A stretch of DNA of 49,471 bases from JALORV01 sp044225415 (GTDB lineage: Bacteria; Pseudomonadota; Gammaproteobacteria; Burkholderiales; Burkholderiaceae_F), in contig JBGAIO010000007.1 in assembly GCA_044225415.1 (NCBI GenBank), forward strand, positions 1 to 49,471, given 5' to 3'. This document shows positions 24,983 through 33,518 of the stretch, in pieces. The position numbers and the translations under genes are program-made. The notes beneath the pieces were generated by a model. That model made no database searches. It was given only the letters and a program-made list of their open reading frames with translations, and was not told where the DNA came from. Position 1 is the stretch's first letter. The number at the start of each line of letters is the position of its first letter.

Positions 24983-25047
24983 TGATGGATGTCAGTGCAG
25001 CCAGCGTAACAGGCGTGTCAAGCCCCCCGCACCGCAGGCGGCAGTCG

Positions 25048-25956
25048 CTACTTCAGGTACTGCGCGAACCACGCCGTCAGCCGCTTCCAGCCATCTTCCG
25101 CGGCCTCCTTGCGGTAGGACGGCCGATAGTCGGCGTGGAACGCGTGCGGCGTGTCGGGGTAGATGACGATCTGGCTGCGCGTGTTGCCGGCCGCCTTCAG
25201 CGCGGCTTCGAACTTCTGCACGCCGTCGACGGGAATGCCGGTATCGGCTGCGCCGTAGAGGCCGAGGATCGGCGCCTTGATGCTGCCGACCACGTCGATC
25301 GCCGGCTTGTCGCCCGGCACGCGCGCCGCGGTCACGCCGCCGTACCACGCCACGCCGGCGGCCAGGTTCGGATTGTGCGCGGCATACATCCACACGACGC
25401 GCCCACCCCAGCAGAAGCCGGTGATGCCGAGCTTGCCGCCACCGCCGTTCTTCGCGGCCCACGCGACCGTCGCGTCGAGGTCGGCATTGACCTGCGCGTC
25501 GGTCACCTTGGGCACCACGTTGGCGAGGATGTCGGCGATCGGCATCTTCGACACGTCACCCTGCCGCGCATACAGTTCGGGCGCAATGGCCAGATAGCCC
25601 TGCTTGGCCAGCCGCCGGGTCACGTCGCGGATGTGCTCGTGCACGCCGAAGATCTCCTGGATCACCAGCACCACCGGCAGCCCCGTCTTGCCGGCGGGCT
25701 GCGCCCGATACGCGGGCATGAAGCCATCGGCGGTGGGGATCTTCACCTCGCCGGCCGTGAGGCCGTCGGTGTCGGTCGTGATCATGGTCTGCGCCTGCAC
25801 CGGCAGCACCGCGGCAGCGAAGCCTGCGCCGAGCGAGGTGACGACGAAGCCGCGGCGGCTCACGGTCAGCGGCGGCAGCAGGCTGTCCAGTCCGCCAGCC
25901 CCGGTAACGCCCGGCGCGTCGACATCGGCAGACAACATGGGATCGCGCTCGCTCAT
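25048..25956 (-). CDS. dienelactone hydrolase family protein with a Tat signal
   Basis: A 302-residue alpha/beta hydrolase of the dienelactone hydrolase group. The nucleophile Cys is in GFCWGGR, the Asp in YGAADTGIPVD and the His in TPHAFHADYRPSY. The N-terminus has a twin-arginine motif (SRRGFVV) followed by a hydrophobic stretch ending VLPVQAQ, so export through Tat to the periplasm is predicted. The mature domain begins near residue 60. The usual role is opening lactones in chloroaromatic breakdown, but most family members have unknown substrates. It lies downstream of the CoA-transferase on the same strand after a 97-nt gap. Confidence 0.85.
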   Translation of the reverse strand: MSERDPMLSADVDAPGVTGAGGLDSLLPPLTVSRRGFVVTSLGAGFAAAVLPVQAQTMITTDTDGLTAGEVKIPTADGFMPAYRAQPAGKTGLPVVLVIQEIFGVHEHIRDVTRRLAKQGYLAIAPELYARQGDVSKMPIADILANVVPKVTDAQVNADLDATVAWAAKNGGGGKLGITGFCWGGRVVWMYAAHNPNLAAGVAWYGGVTAARVPGDKPAIDVVGSIKAPILGLYGAADTGIPVDGVQKFEAALKAAGNTRSQIVIYPDTPHAFHADYRPSYRKEAAEDGWKRLTAWFAQYLK

Positions 25957-26053
25957 CACAGGGCTCCGGAGGAATTGGACGGGGCGTCAGTCTAGCCACC
26001 GGCCGGGCAAGGAGTGCGCCCGGAGTTTCCCGGGCGGGCACGCGAAGCCGGTA

Positions 26054-27640
26054 TTACGAGACGAACACGTCGGCCGCCATCGTGCGCACGTGCGGGGCGA
26101 CGCGCACGCCGCGCAGATCCATCTGCGCCAGCACCTGCTCGCGCACGTCGATGCCCGGCGCGACCTCGGTCAGCACCAGTCCGTCGGCGGTCACGTCGAA
26201 CACCGCGCGCTCGGTGACGATCTTCGCGCGTTGGCCGCGATCGGCGACATTCTTCATCAGCGGATAGGTGATGTGGTCGGCCTGCTGCACGAACTTGCGT
26301 ACCTTGCCTTCGCGGACGATCTTCAGCCTGCCGTCCTCCACCGTCGTCTCCAGCCCGCCGGTGGTGAAGGTGCCGGTGAACACCAGGTCGGTCGCGTTGT
26401 AGGCGATGTCGATGAAGCCGCCGGCGCCCGGATTGGCCACGCCGAACTTCGACACGTTGACGTTGCCCTGCGCGTCGTACTGCGCGAAGGCCAGCGCCGC
26501 GAAGGGGCAGCCGCCGCCGTCGATGAAGTCGAACTGCGTGACGCCGTCGAGCACCGCCTCCGGATACTTGTTGGCGGAGAACTGCCACCCGCTCATCACC
26601 AGGCCGCCGAAGGGGCCGTGCTCGGTGGTGAAGGGAAAGCGGCGGTGACGCCCGTCGGCCATCTCGCCTTCCTCGAGCAGCACCGTCGGCGCGTCCGACG
26701 ATGCGCCGAAGCCGAAGATCGACGTGACGCCCGGTTGCACCTCGCGCGCCGCGCGCCGCGCGATGATCTTGTCGGGGCCGAAGGGCAACCGATCGTGCGG
26801 ACGACCATCCCATTGCTGGCCGCCGAGATAGGCACGATCGAAGGGCGTATCGGTGGTCATCATCTGCTCGGGATCGACGACGACCTTGTCGACCAGCACG
26901 CCCGGCACGCGGCACTGGCCCGCGGGCCGCTCGCCGCGCGCGACCACGCGCCGCACCTGCGCGACCACCGTGCCGCCGCAGGCCTTCACCGCCAGCGCGA
27001 TCTGCAGCGACGACGACTGGATCGGTTCGTCCTCGAAGGACAGGTTGCCGAACTCGTCGCTGCTGGAGGCGCGGATGAAACCGACGTTCAGCGGGAAGGT
27101 CGGGTAGTAGAGCCAGGTCTCGCCGGCGAACTCGACGCGATGGATCAGTTCCTCCGTCGCGCGCGCGGTGAAGCGCCCGCCGCCGTGCTTCGGATCGGCA
27201 TAGGTGTCGAGGCCGATGCGCGTCAGGTAGCCCGGGCCGCGCCGCGCGACTTCGCGCAGCCAGTGCATGCTGGCGCCGATCGGCCAGCTGTAGGCCTCGA
27301 TGCGGTTCTCGCGGATCAGCCGCATCAGTTCGGGCCGCTGGCCGGTGACGGGATGCGTCGGGTTGATGTACGAGCCCGACACGATGCGCTTCATCAGCCC
27401 TTCGATGGCGACGTGGTCCATGCCGCGGATGCCCTCCGCGTCGCCCGTGCCGCACGGGAAGTAGAACGTGCAGTCGCGCGGTTCGGCACTGTCGCGGAAG
27501 CGCTGTGCGAGCGCGGCGAGCAGCCTGTCGGGAACGATCCAGCCGATGACGCCGACCGTGGCGACGGTGTCACCGGACTTCACGACGGCCGCCGCGTCCT
27601 CGAAGCTGCAGACTTTGGTAGCCGCTGCCACAGCGCTCAT
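26054..27640 (-). CDS. family I acyl-CoA:carboxylate CoA-transferase (fused alpha-beta)
   Basis: Transfers CoA from a donor such as acetyl- or succinyl-CoA to a carboxylate. It has 528 residues, both halves fused as in propionate CoA-transferase and E. coli YdiF. The N-terminal half starts ATKVCSFEDAAAVVKSGDTV and contains the substrate segment SGSYINPTHPVTG. The catalytic Glu lies in TTEHGPFGGL, the equivalent of the family E-x-G-P-x-GG. I chose the ATG at 27640, which overlaps the hydratase stop as ATGA; the frame is open upstream only as a shadow of that gene. It is the last gene of the TRAP operon and probably activates the imported acid. Confidence 0.92.
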   Translation of the reverse strand: MSAVAAATKVCSFEDAAAVVKSGDTVATVGVIGWIVPDRLLAALAQRFRDSAEPRDCTFYFPCGTGDAEGIRGMDHVAIEGLMKRIVSGSYINPTHPVTGQRPELMRLIRENRIEAYSWPIGASMHWLREVARRGPGYLTRIGLDTYADPKHGGGRFTARATEELIHRVEFAGETWLYYPTFPLNVGFIRASSSDEFGNLSFEDEPIQSSSLQIALAVKACGGTVVAQVRRVVARGERPAGQCRVPGVLVDKVVVDPEQMMTTDTPFDRAYLGGQQWDGRPHDRLPFGPDKIIARRAAREVQPGVTSIFGFGASSDAPTVLLEEGEMADGRHRRFPFTTEHGPFGGLVMSGWQFSANKYPEAVLDGVTQFDFIDGGGCPFAALAFAQYDAQGNVNVSKFGVANPGAGGFIDIAYNATDLVFTGTFTTGGLETTVEDGRLKIVREGKVRKFVQQADHITYPLMKNVADRGQRAKIVTERAVFDVTADGLVLTEVAPGIDVREQVLAQMDLRGVRVAPHVRTMAADVFVS

Positions 27641-28404
27641 ACCTTCACCCCGAACCTGCGCAGCGTGGCCTGCGCCACCGGATGACGGCAGTCCTCGCGG
27701 AACAGGCGCGACGCCAGCAGGTCGCCGCCTTCGCCGTCGCGCGCGGACCTGGTCGCGAAGTAGAGCTTCGTCGAGGCCACGGCGACGGCCGGCAGCTTCG
27801 CGAGACCTGCGCCGAGTTCGAGCGCGCGGGCGAGCGCCTGGCCGTCGTCGACCACGTAGTCGGCCACGCCAACGCGCACGGCCGCGTCCCCATCGAAGGG
27901 CGCACCGCCCCACACGAGTTGTCGCGCGCGCGTGAGTCCCACGCGGTTGACCAGCGTTTCCAGGCCCCACGGCGGAATCCAGCCGATCTCCACCTCTGGC
28001 AGGTTCCAGCGCACGGCCAGTCCGGTGACCACGATGTCGCAGGACGCGGCCAGCACGAAACCGCCGCCGAGCGCGAAGCCCTCCACCGCCGCGATCACCG
28101 GCTTGCGCAGCGTGGCGATCTCGCGGCAGAACGCGGCCGTGCGCGCCTCGTGCTCGCACATCGCGTCGAGCGACATGCTGCCCAGTTCCTTCAGGTCGCT
28201 GCCCGCGCAGAAACCCGGGGCCGCGCCGGTCAGCACGGTCGCGGCGATCGCATCGTCTTCATCGTGCCGGCGCAGCGTCGTCTGCAGCTGCGCGACCAGC
28301 GCATCGCCCAGCGCATTGCGCCGCTTCGGGCGGTTGATGCGCGCAACGGCGACAGCGCCGCGCCGTTCGATCTCGAGTTCGCTCGCGTTCAGCTCATCGT
28401 TCAC
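27637..28404 (-). CDS. enoyl-CoA hydratase/isomerase family protein
   Basis: A 255-residue crotonase-fold enzyme acting on acyl-CoA. Oxyanion-hole blocks are APGFCAGSDLKEL and VEGFALGGGFVLAASCDI. Of the two catalytic glutamates of true hydratases, the second is present (NLPEVEIGW) but the first, expected in GGG-x-E, is Val (GGGFVLA). This points to an isomerase, hydrolase or lyase of the superfamily rather than a standard hydratase. The GTG at 28404 overlaps the FAD gene stop (GTGA), and its own stop overlaps the CoA-transferase start. Confidence 0.9.
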   Translation of the reverse strand: MNDELNASELEIERRGAVAVARINRPKRRNALGDALVAQLQTTLRRHDEDDAIAATVLTGAAPGFCAGSDLKELGSMSLDAMCEHEARTAAFCREIATLRKPVIAAVEGFALGGGFVLAASCDIVVTGLAVRWNLPEVEIGWIPPWGLETLVNRVGLTRARQLVWGGAPFDGDAAVRVGVADYVVDDGQALARALELGAGLAKLPAVAVASTKLYFATRSARDGEGGDLLASRLFREDCRHPVAQATLRRFGVKV

Positions 28405-29735
28405 AGCTCGACTCCGTCCTGCTTCAGCAGCGTGCGCACGTCCGCCGCGCGGCGGTCGCGCACGCCGAGGTTCTCCTGCAGCGCCAGCGCGGCGGCGTGT
28501 CCGATCGCCTGGCCGTAGCCGAAGCACTGCGCCGTCACGCGCGCCGACGCCATCGCCTCGTGCTCGGCCGACAGGCAGCGGCCGGCCGCGAGCACGCCCT
28601 CGCCCCGCTGCGGGATCAGGCAGCCCAGCGGGATTTCGTACCAGTCGTCGTACAGCCACGACAGCCGCGGCCTGGTGCCGCTGTGCAGTTCGATCGGCCA
28701 CGGCGAGCGCGCGATCGCATCGGGCGTCTTGCGCCCCTGCACCACCCAGTCGTTGCTGATGCGCCCGGTGCCGACGATCTGCCGCGTCTGGCGCACGCCG
28801 ACCTGCACGCCGGTGTCGTTGACGTAGGCGTTCTCGCAACCGACCAGCGTCTCGCGGTAGAAGGCCTCGTACTGTCGCACCTGCTTGCGGCCTTCGAACT
28901 CCGCTTCCGTCAGGTCGGCGGCGATCAGCGGATGCAACTCGCGGCCGTCGCGGCCCACCACGCGCGTCGAGTTGCACAGCAGTTCGTTCGGCCGCGGCGT
29001 CGGGAACAGGAAGATCTTGGCGCGCGGCAGCTTGAGCCGGCCCGCCGCGTTGGCGTCGGCGATGGCCTTCATCACGCGCTCGGGCAGGATCGAGTCATCG
29101 CCGTATTCCGCGAGGAAGCGCGCGACGTCCACGCCGGCCATGCGGAAGATCATCGTCGGGTTCTGCACCTTGCCGTTGTCGCCGACGGTGAAGTCGAGGC
29201 CCGCCATCGCGATGACGTCGGCATCGCCGGAGGCGTCGATGACGATGCGTGCGCGCACGTCGAGCGGCCCCTGCTTCGTGTACGCGTGCACGCCCGCCAC
29301 GCGCTCGCCGCCTTCCACGTGCACGCCGGTCACGGTCGCGTGCAGCAGCACGTGCACGCCCGCGGCCGCCAGCAGGTCGTCGGCGCTCTCGCGCCACGCC
29401 AGCGGGTCGTGCACCAGCGTGTAGGTGTCGCCGTAGCGCACCGGCTGCGTCAGGCCGTTGCGCCGGTTCATCGTCGCGATGAAGCGGTCGACGAAGCCGG
29501 TGACGATCTTCTCCGGCTTGCCCACCGCGCCAGGCCGCGCGAGATACAGGCCGCAGACCGTACCCGACAGGCCCGCGACGGCGGCGCCGCCACAGAAGCC
29601 GTAGCGCTCCAGCAGCGTGACTTTCAGTCCGTGGCTCGCCGCGGTACAGGCAGCGGCGATGCCGGCCGCGCCGCCGCCGACGACCAGCACGTCGGTGTCG
29701 ATGCGCAGTGCGCTGCGGCGATCAATGGCAGTCAT
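28401..29735 (-). CDS. FAD-dependent oxidoreductase (FAD_oxidored family)
   Basis: A 444-residue flavoprotein. The dinucleotide-binding fold at the N-terminus (DVLVVGGGAAGIAAACTAASHG) is followed by ERYGFCGGAAVAGLSGTVCG, and a second FAD contact lies near the end (LAAGRCLSAEHEAMASARVTAQ). A VIDASGDADVIAMAG segment is typical of the PF12831 FAD-dependent oxidoreductases, many of which are uncharacterised. No signal peptide is seen, so it is cytosolic. It lies 7 nt after dctM and overlaps the hydratase start. It probably oxidises the imported acid or its CoA ester. Confidence 0.88.
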   Translation of the reverse strand: MTAIDRRSALRIDTDVLVVGGGAAGIAAACTAASHGLKVTLLERYGFCGGAAVAGLSGTVCGLYLARPGAVGKPEKIVTGFVDRFIATMNRRNGLTQPVRYGDTYTLVHDPLAWRESADDLLAAAGVHVLLHATVTGVHVEGGERVAGVHAYTKQGPLDVRARIVIDASGDADVIAMAGLDFTVGDNGKVQNPTMIFRMAGVDVARFLAEYGDDSILPERVMKAIADANAAGRLKLPRAKIFLFPTPRPNELLCNSTRVVGRDGRELHPLIAADLTEAEFEGRKQVRQYEAFYRETLVGCENAYVNDTGVQVGVRQTRQIVGTGRISNDWVVQGRKTPDAIARSPWPIELHSGTRPRLSWLYDDWYEIPLGCLIPQRGEGVLAAGRCLSAEHEAMASARVTAQCFGYGQAIGHAAALALQENLGVRDRRAADVRTLLKQDGVEL

Positions 29736-29742
29736 TGCGCTC

Positions 29743-31062
29743 TCACTTGCCGAGCATCGTGCGCGGCAGCCACATCGCGATGTCCGGGAACATGCAGACG
29801 ATCACCAGCGCCAGCACCTGCAGTCCCATGTAAGGCCACACCGAGCGGAAGATGTCGGTGATGGATATATCCGCCGGCGCCGCGCCCTTCAGGTAGAACG
29901 CGGCCGGTCCGAACGGCGGCGAGATGTAGCTGATCTGCATGTTCATGCAGAAGATCACGCCGATGAAGATCGGGTCGAAGCCCAGCGCCACCAGCACCGG
30001 AACGAAGATCGGCGCGGTCAGCAGCAGGATGCCGATCCAGTCGATGATGCAGCCCAGCGCGATCCAGATCAGGTTGACGACCGCGAAGATGCCCCACTTG
30101 CCGATCGGCAGCCCGCCCACCAGCTCCTTCAGGTACTGCGTGCCGCCGGCGATGGTGTAGATGCCGACCAGCGCCGACGCGCCGAAGAAAAGCCAGTACA
30201 GCATGCACGTGACCTTGGTGGTCTCGACGATCGCGTGCTTCATGTTGGCCAGGGTCAGCCGGCGATTGATGGCCGCGGCGATGACGGACCCCAGCACGCC
30301 GACGCCGGCCGCCTCCGTCGGTGTGGCCAGTCCGAAGTACAGCGAGCCCAGCACCGAGAAGGCAACGAAGCCCGGCAGGATCAGGCGCCGCAAGTAGCCG
30401 ATCTTCTGCAGCAGCGGGATGTCGATTTCCTCGCGCGGCGCGGCCGGCGCGATCTCGGGCTTCAGGTACGAGATGACGATGACGTAGACGATGTACAGGC
30501 CCGCCAGCAGCAGACCCGGCCCGATGCCCGCCATGTACAGCTGCCCGATCGACGTGCCGGCCGTCAGCGCGTACATGATGAACACCACCGACGGCGGGAT
30601 CAGCGTCGCCAGTCCGCCGCCGGCGCAGATCGAGCCCAGCGCCAGCGACTTGTGATAGCCGCGTTTCAGCATCGCCGGCAGCGCGACGATGCCCATCGTG
30701 ACGATCTCTGCGCCGATGACGCCGACCATCGCCGCCATCAGTGCGCAAGAGATGATGACCGCCACGGCCAGTCCGCCGCGGATGCGCCCCGACCAGATGT
30801 AGGCCGCTTTGAAGATGTCCTCGGCCACGCCGGCGCGCTCGAGGATCATCGCCATCAGGATGAACAGCGGCACGCTGACCAGGATCTGGTTGGTCATCAG
30901 CGTGAACACGCGGCTGACCACCAGGTTCAGCGTGTTGACGTCGAACAGCCACACGCCGAAGACCACGGCGATGGCGCCGGTGGCGAAGGCGATGGGCACG
31001 CCGATGGCCAACGCCGAGATCAGCGCGGCCAGCAGCAGCAGGGTCAGGGTGTCAACCGCCAC
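29743..31062 (-). CDS. TRAP transporter large permease (DctM type)
   Basis: The 12-helix channel subunit of a tripartite ATP-independent periplasmic transporter. It has 439 residues from the GTG at 31062, which has GGAGGAA in front and overlaps the end of dctQ by 11 nt. Typical blocks are SVPLFILMAMILERAGVAED, the conserved IPPSVVFIMYALTAGTSIGQLYMAG and MNMQISYISPPFGPAAFYLKG near the C-terminus. It works with the small membrane subunit and the binding protein encoded just upstream to bring in an organic acid with Na+ or H+. Confidence 0.94.
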   Translation of the reverse strand: MAVDTLTLLLLAALISALAIGVPIAFATGAIAVVFGVWLFDVNTLNLVVSRVFTLMTNQILVSVPLFILMAMILERAGVAEDIFKAAYIWSGRIRGGLAVAVIISCALMAAMVGVIGAEIVTMGIVALPAMLKRGYHKSLALGSICAGGGLATLIPPSVVFIMYALTAGTSIGQLYMAGIGPGLLLAGLYIVYVIVISYLKPEIAPAAPREEIDIPLLQKIGYLRRLILPGFVAFSVLGSLYFGLATPTEAAGVGVLGSVIAAAINRRLTLANMKHAIVETTKVTCMLYWLFFGASALVGIYTIAGGTQYLKELVGGLPIGKWGIFAVVNLIWIALGCIIDWIGILLLTAPIFVPVLVALGFDPIFIGVIFCMNMQISYISPPFGPAAFYLKGAAPADISITDIFRSVWPYMGLQVLALVIVCMFPDIAMWLPRTMLGK

Positions 31063-31576
31063 GGGATTCCTCCGGCAGCGGATCGCGGGCCAGACCCAGG
31101 TCCACCAGCAGATTCGCCAGCCCCTGCAGCAGCAGCAGGATGCCGGCCAGCGGGATGGCAAGCTTCAGCGGCCAGATCGGCGGATTCCACAGCGTACCGC
31201 TGCCTTCGTGCACGTCGAAGGAATCGATGCCCATGTGCCAGCCGAACACGATCAGCGTCAGGCAGTACACGGCAAACAGCGCGAATCCGACCAGGTCGAA
31301 CACCTTGCGCAGCGCGGGGTTGCGGCGGGCCACCGGCTGGTACACCAGGTCCACCAGTACGTGCTTGCGATGCAGCAGCGTGTAGCCGCCGCCCAGCGCG
31401 TAGGCCAGGCCTGCGAGGTAGGTCATCGACTCGTCGCCCCACAGCGACGGGGCGTGGAAGAAATCGCGCGCGATGACCTCGCGCAGGATGATGAGGACGA
31501 TGCCGACGATGAACAGGCCGGCGATGCGGCCTATCCATTCGTTGGCCCGCCCGATGGCACGGACGAACCCGTTCAC
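31052..31576 (-). CDS. TRAP transporter small permease (DctQ type)
   Basis: A 174-residue four-helix small subunit of the TRAP transporter. Family features are REVIARDFFHAPSLWGDESMTYLAGLAYALGGGYTL with the W-x-E/D-E-x-T-x-Y pattern, and the following HRKHVLVDLVY. The start is GTG at 31576, 10 nt after the binding-protein stop. Its last codons overlap the dctM start. Confidence 0.92.
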   Translation of the reverse strand: MNGFVRAIGRANEWIGRIAGLFIVGIVLIILREVIARDFFHAPSLWGDESMTYLAGLAYALGGGYTLLHRKHVLVDLVYQPVARRNPALRKVFDLVGFALFAVYCLTLIVFGWHMGIDSFDVHEGSGTLWNPPIWPLKLAIPLAGILLLLQGLANLLVDLGLARDPLPEESRGG

Positions 31577-31586
31577 GGCGCGGTGC

Positions 31587-32624
31587 TCAGTTGATGAGCT
31601 TCAGTTCGCGCAGGAAGGCCGCCTGCGATTCGTGGGCCTGCTTGGCCAGCGCGCCTTTGGCGGCCCATTCGCCTGCCACGCCCTGCGCCAGTCCGCGCGC
31701 ATGCAGCAGGTCGGCGTCGCTCCAGGCGATCAGGTCGATACCCTTGGTCTTGAGCTCGGCGGAGACCCGCTTGTCGTTCTCGGCGATGCGCGAGATCTGC
31801 ATGGCGCTGAACTGGCGGAAGGTCTTGTCGACGATGGCCTTGTCGGCATCCGGCAGTGCCTTCCATGCAGCCGCGTTGATCGTGAAGTCCTGGATCGGCA
31901 TCGAGTGGAAGCCGGGGTAGGTGGCGAACTTCGCGATCTCGAAGAAACCCATCTTGGCGTTGACGGAGATGGTCGACCAGTCCACTGAGTCCACGATGCC
32001 CTTTTCCAGCGCGGAATAGGCTTCGCCACCAGGGATGACGACGATCGACGCGCCCATCTTGGCGATGGTCTCGGCGGCGATGCCCTGCGCCCCGCGGTGC
32101 TTGACTCCCTTGAAGTCGTCGGGCCGGCGGATCGCCTTGCGCATCGTCAGCGACTCCACGCCCCACCAGGTCGTGCCCACCGTGTAGGCGTTGAAGCGCG
32201 CATACGCCTGGCGCAGCATCGCCATGCCGCCCTTCTCGTCCAGCCAGCGCTGCTGCTGGTCGGGCGCGCGATACGCGAAGGCGTAGTCGCCGATCACCGC
32301 CAGCGCCGGCTCCTTGCCGGCCCAGTAACCGGGATAGGTCGACTGGCCCTGCAGCACGTTGTTCGACACGGCGTCGAGCGTTTCGAAAGCGCCCACCACA
32401 GCGCCGGCCGCGAAGGGCTGGATCTCGAGCCGCCCCTGCGTGTTGGTCTTGACCTGGTCGCAGAACTCCTGGAAGAACTTGTAGGTGTCCTCGCCCGAGC
32501 CCCACAGAGTCTGCACGCACCACTTGACCGGCGCCTGACCCAGTACCAGCGCCGGAAATCCGGCAAAGGAAGCCGCGGATGCAGCGGCGACCGAACCCAG
32601 CAACCTTCTGCGCACATTCGCCAT
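31587..32624 (-). CDS. TRAP transporter substrate-binding protein (DctP type)
   Basis: A 345-residue periplasmic binding protein. The signal peptide is RRRLLGSVAAASAASFAGFPALVLG. The mature part has VQTLWGSGEDTYKFFQEF, FAAGAVVGAFETLDAVSNNVLQG and the specificity region SIVVIPGGEAYSALEKGIVDSVDWS with PGFHSMPIQDFTINAAAWKAL after it. TRAP proteins use an Arg to bind a carboxylate; the exact ligand is not predictable here. The ATG at 32624 has AGGAGA. It is the first gene after the operator-promoter and so heads the operon. Confidence 0.93.
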   Translation of the reverse strand: MANVRRRLLGSVAAASAASFAGFPALVLGQAPVKWCVQTLWGSGEDTYKFFQEFCDQVKTNTQGRLEIQPFAAGAVVGAFETLDAVSNNVLQGQSTYPGYWAGKEPALAVIGDYAFAYRAPDQQQRWLDEKGGMAMLRQAYARFNAYTVGTTWWGVESLTMRKAIRRPDDFKGVKHRGAQGIAAETIAKMGASIVVIPGGEAYSALEKGIVDSVDWSTISVNAKMGFFEIAKFATYPGFHSMPIQDFTINAAAWKALPDADKAIVDKTFRQFSAMQISRIAENDKRVSAELKTKGIDLIAWSDADLLHARGLAQGVAGEWAAKGALAKQAHESQAAFLRELKLIN

Positions 32625-32660
32625 GACGTCTCCTGGTGTCGGGGCGGCGAGCCCTCTATT

Positions 32661-32701
32661 CATACATCACAAATATATTTTTGATGTATGCGAGACGTCA
32701 A
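32661..32701 (-). promoter_or_regulatory. promoter overlapped by a 30-bp near-palindrome, likely GntR operator
   Basis: On the minus strand a -35 element TTGACG (32701-32696) and a -10 element TATATT (32677-32672) are 18 nt apart, pointing to dctP 48 nt downstream of the -10. A 30-bp inverted repeat (32661-32690; arms CATACATCA / TGATGTATG around an AAATATATTT core, one mismatched pair) covers the spacer and the -10. The gntR gene ends 57 nt upstream. Its product binding here would block RNA polymerase, so repression relieved by a pathway metabolite is the simplest reading. Confidence 0.8.
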
Positions 32702-32757
32702 CCGCTTTTTGCGCTGCAGCGCAGCGGAACGGGGCGGGGCGGGGCGGCCGCCGCAGG

Positions 32758-33444
32758 TCAGGCGGCCAGGCGCGTGCGACCCAGCAGCAGGTCTCGCGTG
32801 AAGCGCTCGGCGATGTCGCTCACGGCATCGCAGCGCGACGCGGCCAGCGTCGCGTCGCCGTCGGCGATCGCGCGCGTGAGCTGCGCATGGGCCGGCGCCA
32901 CGTCGCGCAGGTTGTTCAGTTCGCGGTAGTGCACGTAGAAGAAGCGCTGCGAGAAAGTGTGCAGCGGCCGCAGCGCGCGCGCGCTGTACGGGTTGCGTGC
33001 GACCGCCGCTACGTAGCGCTTGATCTCGAAGTGATGATGCAGGTATGCGTACAGATCGTCGCTGCCGCCCGTGGCGTCGATGTCGTCGGCCATGCGGCGC
33101 AACGTGACGCGCTCATCGTCGGTCGCGCGCAGCGCGGCGCTGGCCGACACCAGCCGCTCGATCGCGCGGCGCGTCTCGAGCACCTTCATCTGCTCTTCGA
33201 TGGAGACCTGCGAAACGACGATGCCGGCACGCTTGACGACGGTGACCAGTCCGTCGAAGGCCATGCGCGCCACCGCCTCGCGCACCGGCGTGCGGCCGAT
33301 CTTCAGCCAGCTGCTGAGCGACGCCTCGGTCCACTGCGAACCCGGCGCGAACTTGAGCGTGACGAAGCGCTCCTCCAGCTCGCGCTGCGCGCGATCGGTG
33401 AGGCGTTCCTTGGGCCTGCTGCTGCGGCTGGTGGTGCGGGGCAT
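32758..33444 (-). CDS. GntR-family (FadR/FCD-type) transcriptional regulator
   Basis: A 228-residue regulator. The N-terminal winged helix-turn-helix (residues ~15-80) includes ERFVTLKFAPGSQWTEASLSSWLKIGRTPVREAVARMAFDGLV. The C-terminal FCD-type all-helical ligand domain spans ETRRAIERLVSASAALRA to the end, with possible metal-site His residues in YLHHHFEIKRYV and FSQRFFYVHYREL. The start is the ATG at 33444. A 10-bp palindrome AACATATGTT lies just upstream (33467-33476) and may be an autoregulatory site. The TRAP operon starts 133 nt beyond its stop in the same direction. Confidence 0.9.
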   Translation of the reverse strand: MPRTTSRSSRPKERLTDRAQRELEERFVTLKFAPGSQWTEASLSSWLKIGRTPVREAVARMAFDGLVTVVKRAGIVVSQVSIEEQMKVLETRRAIERLVSASAALRATDDERVTLRRMADDIDATGGSDDLYAYLHHHFEIKRYVAAVARNPYSARALRPLHTFSQRFFYVHYRELNNLRDVAPAHAQLTRAIADGDATLAASRCDAVSDIAERFTRDLLLGRTRLAA

Positions 33445-33518
33445 CGGGATGTTCCAACTTCGCTGCAACATATGTTTACCATGTTTTACGCTCCGCGACT
33501 GCCGCCACCGAAGGCGTA

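Noticed and set aside
25604..27685. 693-codon plus-strand frame across the hydrolase and CoA-transferase genes
   Set aside because: It spans two confirmed minus-strand genes and has no domain of its own.
27641..28159. Upstream extension of the CoA-transferase frame
   Set aside because: It lies inside the crotonase gene and reads as its shadow; the ATG at 27640 with the ATGA overlap is the natural start.
32731..32745. Three tandem GGGGC units after gntR
   Set aside because: A short GC-rich tandem without further structure, likely chance at this base composition.
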